This document shows, piece after piece, positions 60,587-64,000 of a DNA stretch of 64,000 nucleotides. The position numbers and the translations under genes were made by a program. Source of the stretch: Algoriphagus mannitolivorans DSM 15301 (GTDB lineage: Bacteria > Bacteroidota > Bacteroidia > Cytophagales > Cyclobacteriaceae); NCBI RefSeq assembly GCF_000429425.1, contig NZ_AUBV01000001.1, positions 372,001 through 436,000 on the forward strand. The letters run 5' to 3'. The first letter of the stretch is position 1; every line of letters begins with the position of its first letter. A model generated the notes under the pieces. It was given only the letters and a program-made list of their open reading frames with translations, had not been told where the DNA came from and ran no database searches.

Positions 60587-60789
60587 AATGAGGTGTTTTG
60601 GTTCACCACCTCCTTATTTCAAAATTTGTACTGTTTCCTATTCCAGGAGAAATTATCCAAATCATTTATTTTAACTACTGTAAATCAATGATATACAATA
60701 ATTTTTCTGAAAATGGACTATTAGTATCCAATACAAAAAAAGCGGAAGGATTACCCAGGTTGGGGAAAAGCGTCTCCAGTCTTAAAATC

Positions 60790-62433
60790 TTATTTTCTTA
60801 ACAAGTCCAAGACCTCGGGGTCCCGATTGTAAATATCCGGTCTAAAATGTGCCTCTCCCTTAGAGTCCGCCCAAAAAGTAAGATACAAGATAACGACAGG
60901 GATTTTTTGAGGAAGATTCACTATTTGCTCCGATCTTCTGTGCATCGCCAAATCAATTTTTTCAGGCGTCCAAGTTGGATCATGTGACAGAAGAATCTGG
61001 GCAAATTTTGCCGGGTTTTGTAAGCGGATACAACCATGGCTCATAGCCCTTACCTCCCGGTCAAACAAAGATCGTGTAGGGGTATCATGGATATAAACAC
61101 TGTACCGATTGGGAAACATAAACTTGACCAATCCTAATGAATTATTTTCTCCAGGTTTTTGTCGAATCAAGTACGGGAAGGATTTCGAACTCCAGTTGAT
61201 TGTCGAAGGATCCACCACCCTTCCCGAGGAGGTGATGACCTCCATGTTCTTTTGATAGAGGTAGTTGGAGTTTCTTCGTACAGCTGGAATTATTTCTTTC
61301 CGAGTGATGGAATTGGGAATGTTCCAATATGGACTAAATACGATGTAGCTCATTTGAGCAGAGAAAATCGGAGAAGCAGTGTATTCCTTGCCTACAATTA
61401 CTTTAGAAGAAAAAAGCGTGTCCAACTTACTGAGGTAGTCCAATTGGAAATTGGCTATGTTTACTACAATCAAATCCAGATTTTGAATAGTATCAGGAAG
61501 CCATCTCAACCGTTCCAGATTGACAGCCGCTTTGCCCATTAAGTCAGCAGGAGAAAAGTTCAAAGCACTGACTGTATTTTTCCCAAGAATCCCATCTGAC
61601 TCCATTCCGTTTTTCTTTTGAAAAGCCTGGACGCTTTCAGCCATAAGGGAATCATAGACCTTGGAGTCCTTTTGAAGGGTGTCATTTAAATATCCCCAAA
61701 AAGCCAACCTCTCCCTCAGCGCCGGGATCGAGGAATGAGTATCTCCGACTTTAATGGATTTATCCACTTTTATCTTTTTCCATTCCGGCAATTCACCTTT
61801 GGTTTGCTCATCCAAGGCCCGCAGGACTTCCCTGCTTTTCTTGTAAATGGTGAAATTGGGATATAGTTTTTCCAGATTCCTACGGATATCTTTTTCTACA
61901 ATTGCGGTCTTCAGCAATTTCGAATAATCCATAGTGAGAGGTTTTCGAGGAATTCCCCATTGCCCTTTCAGCTGGGAAGGATCGACTTTTCCCTGATGCA
62001 AATGTTCGGATAAATGAAAAAAAGAATTGGTCAGAAGTAAGTCCAAGGAGGCAAGATCACCCGGTTCATTTTCAGCTTGAGAAGCTTTGTTGGTTTCAAA
62101 AGTCTTGAAATAAGCCTCAATCAGCGAAAGATTGTAATCCTCGGGATTGAATCCGTCATATTTGGATTGACGGATTTCAAACCTCATTTCATAGGCAAGT
62201 TCCAACAATACCCCATTTTCTGACCAGATTTCTTCAAAATTCCTGTCAGCATAGAAGGCGAGGATTTTAGCTCCCGATCTTAGTTCTTTTCCGGCTACGA
62301 TGATATTTTCTCCGGGTCTTTCATAATCCAGTTTTGCCCGAATCTGGTCGGTAACATCACTTGAGATCTCTTGAAAGCCAAAAGAAAAATTCACATAACT
62401 CAGGAGAATAACCAAAACCAGAAAAATCCTCAT
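60790..62433 (-). CDS. YcbB-like L,D-transpeptidase with peptidoglycan-binding domain (copy 2)
   Basis: This 547-residue protein has a signal peptide (about 3-20), a scaffold, a peptidoglycan-binding domain (about 228-292) and a catalytic domain with IHDTPT and SHGCIR (His466, Cys468). It is clearly related to copy 1, sharing stretches such as FSPYWN and RQKPG. It starts 13 bases after kdsA ends and is probably part of the nitrilase-kdsC-kdsA operon. Confidence 0.9.
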   Translation of the reverse strand: MRIFLVLVILLSYVNFSFGFQEISSDVTDQIRAKLDYERPGENIIVAGKELRSGAKILAFYADRNFEEIWSENGVLLELAYEMRFEIRQSKYDGFNPEDYNLSLIEAYFKTFETNKASQAENEPGDLASLDLLLTNSFFHLSEHLHQGKVDPSQLKGQWGIPRKPLTMDYSKLLKTAIVEKDIRRNLEKLYPNFTIYKKSREVLRALDEQTKGELPEWKKIKVDKSIKVGDTHSSIPALRERLAFWGYLNDTLQKDSKVYDSLMAESVQAFQKKNGMESDGILGKNTVSALNFSPADLMGKAAVNLERLRWLPDTIQNLDLIVVNIANFQLDYLSKLDTLFSSKVIVGKEYTASPIFSAQMSYIVFSPYWNIPNSITRKEIIPAVRRNSNYLYQKNMEVITSSGRVVDPSTINWSSKSFPYLIRQKPGENNSLGLVKFMFPNRYSVYIHDTPTRSLFDREVRAMSHGCIRLQNPAKFAQILLSHDPTWTPEKIDLAMHRRSEQIVNLPQKIPVVILYLTFWADSKGEAHFRPDIYNRDPEVLDLLRK

Positions 62434-62446
62434 CGCTCGCTCTATT

Positions 62447-63298
62447 TTAAATCACTGAAAAGTCCTGATACTTTCTTCCTACCTCCCAAACTTCCTTGAG
62501 CATGGCAATAAAATCGCCCATTCGATGCAAAGGAATCAAATTAGGACCATCACTGAGAGCTTTCGCTGGTTCAGGGTGGGTTTCAATGAAGAACCCGTCA
62601 ATCCCCGTGGCGGCGGCAGCTCTTGCCAAAATCGGCGCAAATTCCCGCTGACCTCCACTGCTTCCACCTTGTCCACCAGGCTGCTGCACGGAGTGAGTGA
62701 TGTCAAATACCACTGGAGCAAACTGACGCATAATCGGAAGCCCTCTCATGTCCACAACCAGATTGTGGTATCCCAAGGAAAAACCCCGCTCCGTCAAACA
62801 TACATTTTCATTGCCCGTGGATCGGACTTTCTTCACTGCATACTGCATGTCTTCAGGGGCCATAAACTGCCCTCTTTTGATCTTAACAGCTTTTCCGGTA
62901 TTTCCTGCGGCTAGCAAAAGATCAGTTTGTCGACAAAGAAAGGCCGGAATTTGAAGTACATCCACCACCTCTGCCACTTCTGCAGCTTGGTAACTTTCAT
63001 GAATATCGGTCACCAAGGGCACATCTAGAGCTTTACCTACCCGTTGCAATACTTCCAAGGATTTATCCATCCCTATACTTCGGAAAGACCCAGAAGAGGT
63101 ACGGTTTGCCTTATCGAAAGAGGCCTTGAACACATAAGAAAATCCATTTTCTTCGGCCCAAGCTTTCACTTGAGTTCCAATTTCCAAACAGATATCATAA
63201 CTCTCTACAGCACAGGGACCCGCAAAAAGCACGGGTTTTTCGGAACCGAGTACAATGCCTTCTCGGATATGCATCGGTTGGGTATTTCTATTCATCAT
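62447..63298 (-). CDS. kdsA: 3-deoxy-8-phosphooctulonate synthase (KDO-8-P synthase)
   Basis: It condenses arabinose-5-phosphate with phosphoenolpyruvate to KDO-8-P for LPS. The 283-residue TIM-barrel protein shows FAGPCAVESYDICLEIG, FKASFDKANRTSSGSFRS, VTDIHE and FDITHSVQQPGG. Its start overlaps the kdsC stop by 11 bases. Together with KdsC it makes free KDO. Confidence 0.94.
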   Translation of the reverse strand: MMNRNTQPMHIREGIVLGSEKPVLFAGPCAVESYDICLEIGTQVKAWAEENGFSYVFKASFDKANRTSSGSFRSIGMDKSLEVLQRVGKALDVPLVTDIHESYQAAEVAEVVDVLQIPAFLCRQTDLLLAAGNTGKAVKIKRGQFMAPEDMQYAVKKVRSTGNENVCLTERGFSLGYHNLVVDMRGLPIMRQFAPVVFDITHSVQQPGGQGGSSGGQREFAPILARAAAATGIDGFFIETHPEPAKALSDGPNLIPLHRMGDFIAMLKEVWEVGRKYQDFSVI

Positions 63299-63866
63299 TC
63301 TTCGGGATTAAGGATTCAATTAGGGGAATTAGATTGCCTCGCGAATGGAGTAAGATATCTCCGACTTCTCTGAAAACGCCTTTTCCACCGGCAAATAGAG
63401 AGGTATAATGAACTGCGGATTTAACGTAAGGCAAGGCGTCAGCAGGGGCAATCGAAAGTCCTACCCTCGTCAAGATAGGAAGATCAATCAGATCATCTCC
63501 GATGAAGGCGACTTCCTCAGGCTGGATTTCCATGGTTTCGAGTACTTCCTGGAGTTTTTTCCATTTGTCCTTGATCCCATGATAATGAAAATCAAACCTG
63601 AGTTCCTCACATCGATTTTGCACGACTTGGGAATCTCTTCCGGTAATCGCTCCGACCAGAACTTTATTTTTTCGAAGATGCTGGACAATCAAGCCATCCT
63701 TTACATTGTACTTTTTGTATTCGGTGCCAAAGTCGTCATAAATGATCCCTCCGTCAGTCAACACTCCATCAACATCTGTGATTAAGACTTTGATATTTTT
63801 TGCCCTTTCCCATATCTCTTCTGAAACATGGCTTAGATAGGCTTGAATTATTTTTTCTGTTTCCAT
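63288..63866 (-). CDS. kdsC: KDO-8-P phosphatase
   Basis: It removes the phosphate from KDO-8-P. The 192-residue HAD-type C0 protein has the nucleophile motif DVDGVLTDG (Asp31, Asp33), ITGRDSQ and GDDLIDLPI. It has no cap domain and is expected to be a tetramer. It lies between the nitrilase-family gene and kdsA with short overlaps on both sides. Confidence 0.92.
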   Translation of the reverse strand: METEKIIQAYLSHVSEEIWERAKNIKVLITDVDGVLTDGGIIYDDFGTEYKKYNVKDGLIVQHLRKNKVLVGAITGRDSQVVQNRCEELRFDFHYHGIKDKWKKLQEVLETMEIQPEEVAFIGDDLIDLPILTRVGLSIAPADALPYVKSAVHYTSLFAGGKGVFREVGDILLHSRGNLIPLIESLIPKNDE

Positions 63867-64000
63867 TGAATTGAATAAAGGTCCAGTCTTCGCTGTTCCA
63901 AATTTCTAACACTACCTGCTTTCCGCTGCTTGGTCAATAGATCCAAATCCACATCCGCCACGATGGTAGTTTCGGCATTTTCAGAGGCTTGGGCCACTAT
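63848..64000 (-). CDS. C-terminal end of a probable carbon-nitrogen hydrolase (nitrilase family)
   Basis: Reading leftward from the window edge, 50 codons are open and end in TAA at 63850-63848. The peptide IVAQASENAETTIVADVDLD... then LEQRRLDLYSIQWKQKK resembles the end of nitrilase-superfamily enzymes, where a DxDLL segment and a RR-DLY tail are common. It overlaps kdsC by 19 bases. The catalytic Glu-Lys-Cys lie outside the window, so the class is not fixed. Confidence 0.6.
   Translation of the reverse strand: MVAQASENAETTIVADVDLDLLTKQRKAGSVRNLEQRRLDLYSIQWKQKK

Noticed and set aside
60598..60801. 67-residue ORF between the two long transpeptidases
   Set aside because: Its composition is random-looking, it overlaps copy 2, and it has no start context or motif.

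Overview
The window is 64 kb of ordinary-looking chromosome from a member of the Bacteroidota, most likely the Cytophagales/Cyclobacteriaceae (Algoriphagus-like); the genus is an inference from gene content only. Supporting signs are moderate GC, start codons without clear Shine-Dalgarno sequences, several promoter elements of the Bacteroidota type TAnnTTTG, many lipoprotein and Sec-secreted enzymes, and family markers of this phylum (BT_3928-like DoxX protein, DUF1599, DUF6503, FloA/NfeD, archaeal-type ProS, SDR-type threonine dehydrogenase). I see no rRNA, tRNA, CRISPR array, insertion sequence, phage or plasmid gene.

Layout. 1-3.5 kb: aromatic amino acid operon (aroA end, pheA, aminotransferase, tyrA), closed by a terminator and an intergenic repeat. 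3.8-7.2 kb: secreted Kelch protein, SIMPL protein and M20 peptidase. 7.2-16.7 kb: PIF1-like helicase, PaiB-like protein, subtilase lipoprotein, AsmA-like protein, and a sugar/phosphate group (EEP hydrolase, DUF1080, GH109-like oxidoreductase). 17.2-29.2 kb: a long same-strand run from a Crp/Fnr regulator through rhodanese and DUF547 proteins into nine tightly packed genes: FAD reductase, membrane Fe-S protein, two GT2 glycosyltransferases, a lipoprotein, a polytopic GT, two DUF6503 lipoproteins and a GH113 hydrolase. This is the best candidate for an undescribed system, apparently a redox-linked surface-glycan or glycolipid pathway. 29.2-36.6 kb: orphan HSDR_N nuclease-like protein, ComEA-like HhH protein, hemA, WG-repeat protein, floA-nfeD and proS. 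36.7-46.5 kb: low-complexity lipoprotein, FadL-like porin, aroK, BT_3928 protein, DUF1599, folP-cdaA, and the divergent kbl/tdh threonine-degradation pair. 46.7-54.5 kb: large M14 carboxypeptidase-like protein, hemL, LppC-like protein and guaA. 54.7-58 kb: flavin reductase, two small unknowns, an atypical SDR, folE and queD. 58.2-64 kb: three L,D-transpeptidases with kdsA, kdsC and the end of a nitrilase-family gene, which is a cell-envelope group.

Most genes are housekeeping. aroA/pheA/tyrA/aroK serve chorismate to Phe/Tyr; hemA and hemL serve tetrapyrroles by the C5 route; folP, folE and queD serve folate and pterin/queuosine; kdsA/kdsC feed LPS inner core; the transpeptidases remodel peptidoglycan. 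Convergent gene pairs are regularly separated by strong bidirectional hairpin terminators. All positions and motifs come from reading the sequence; family names are from recognition, with no database search.
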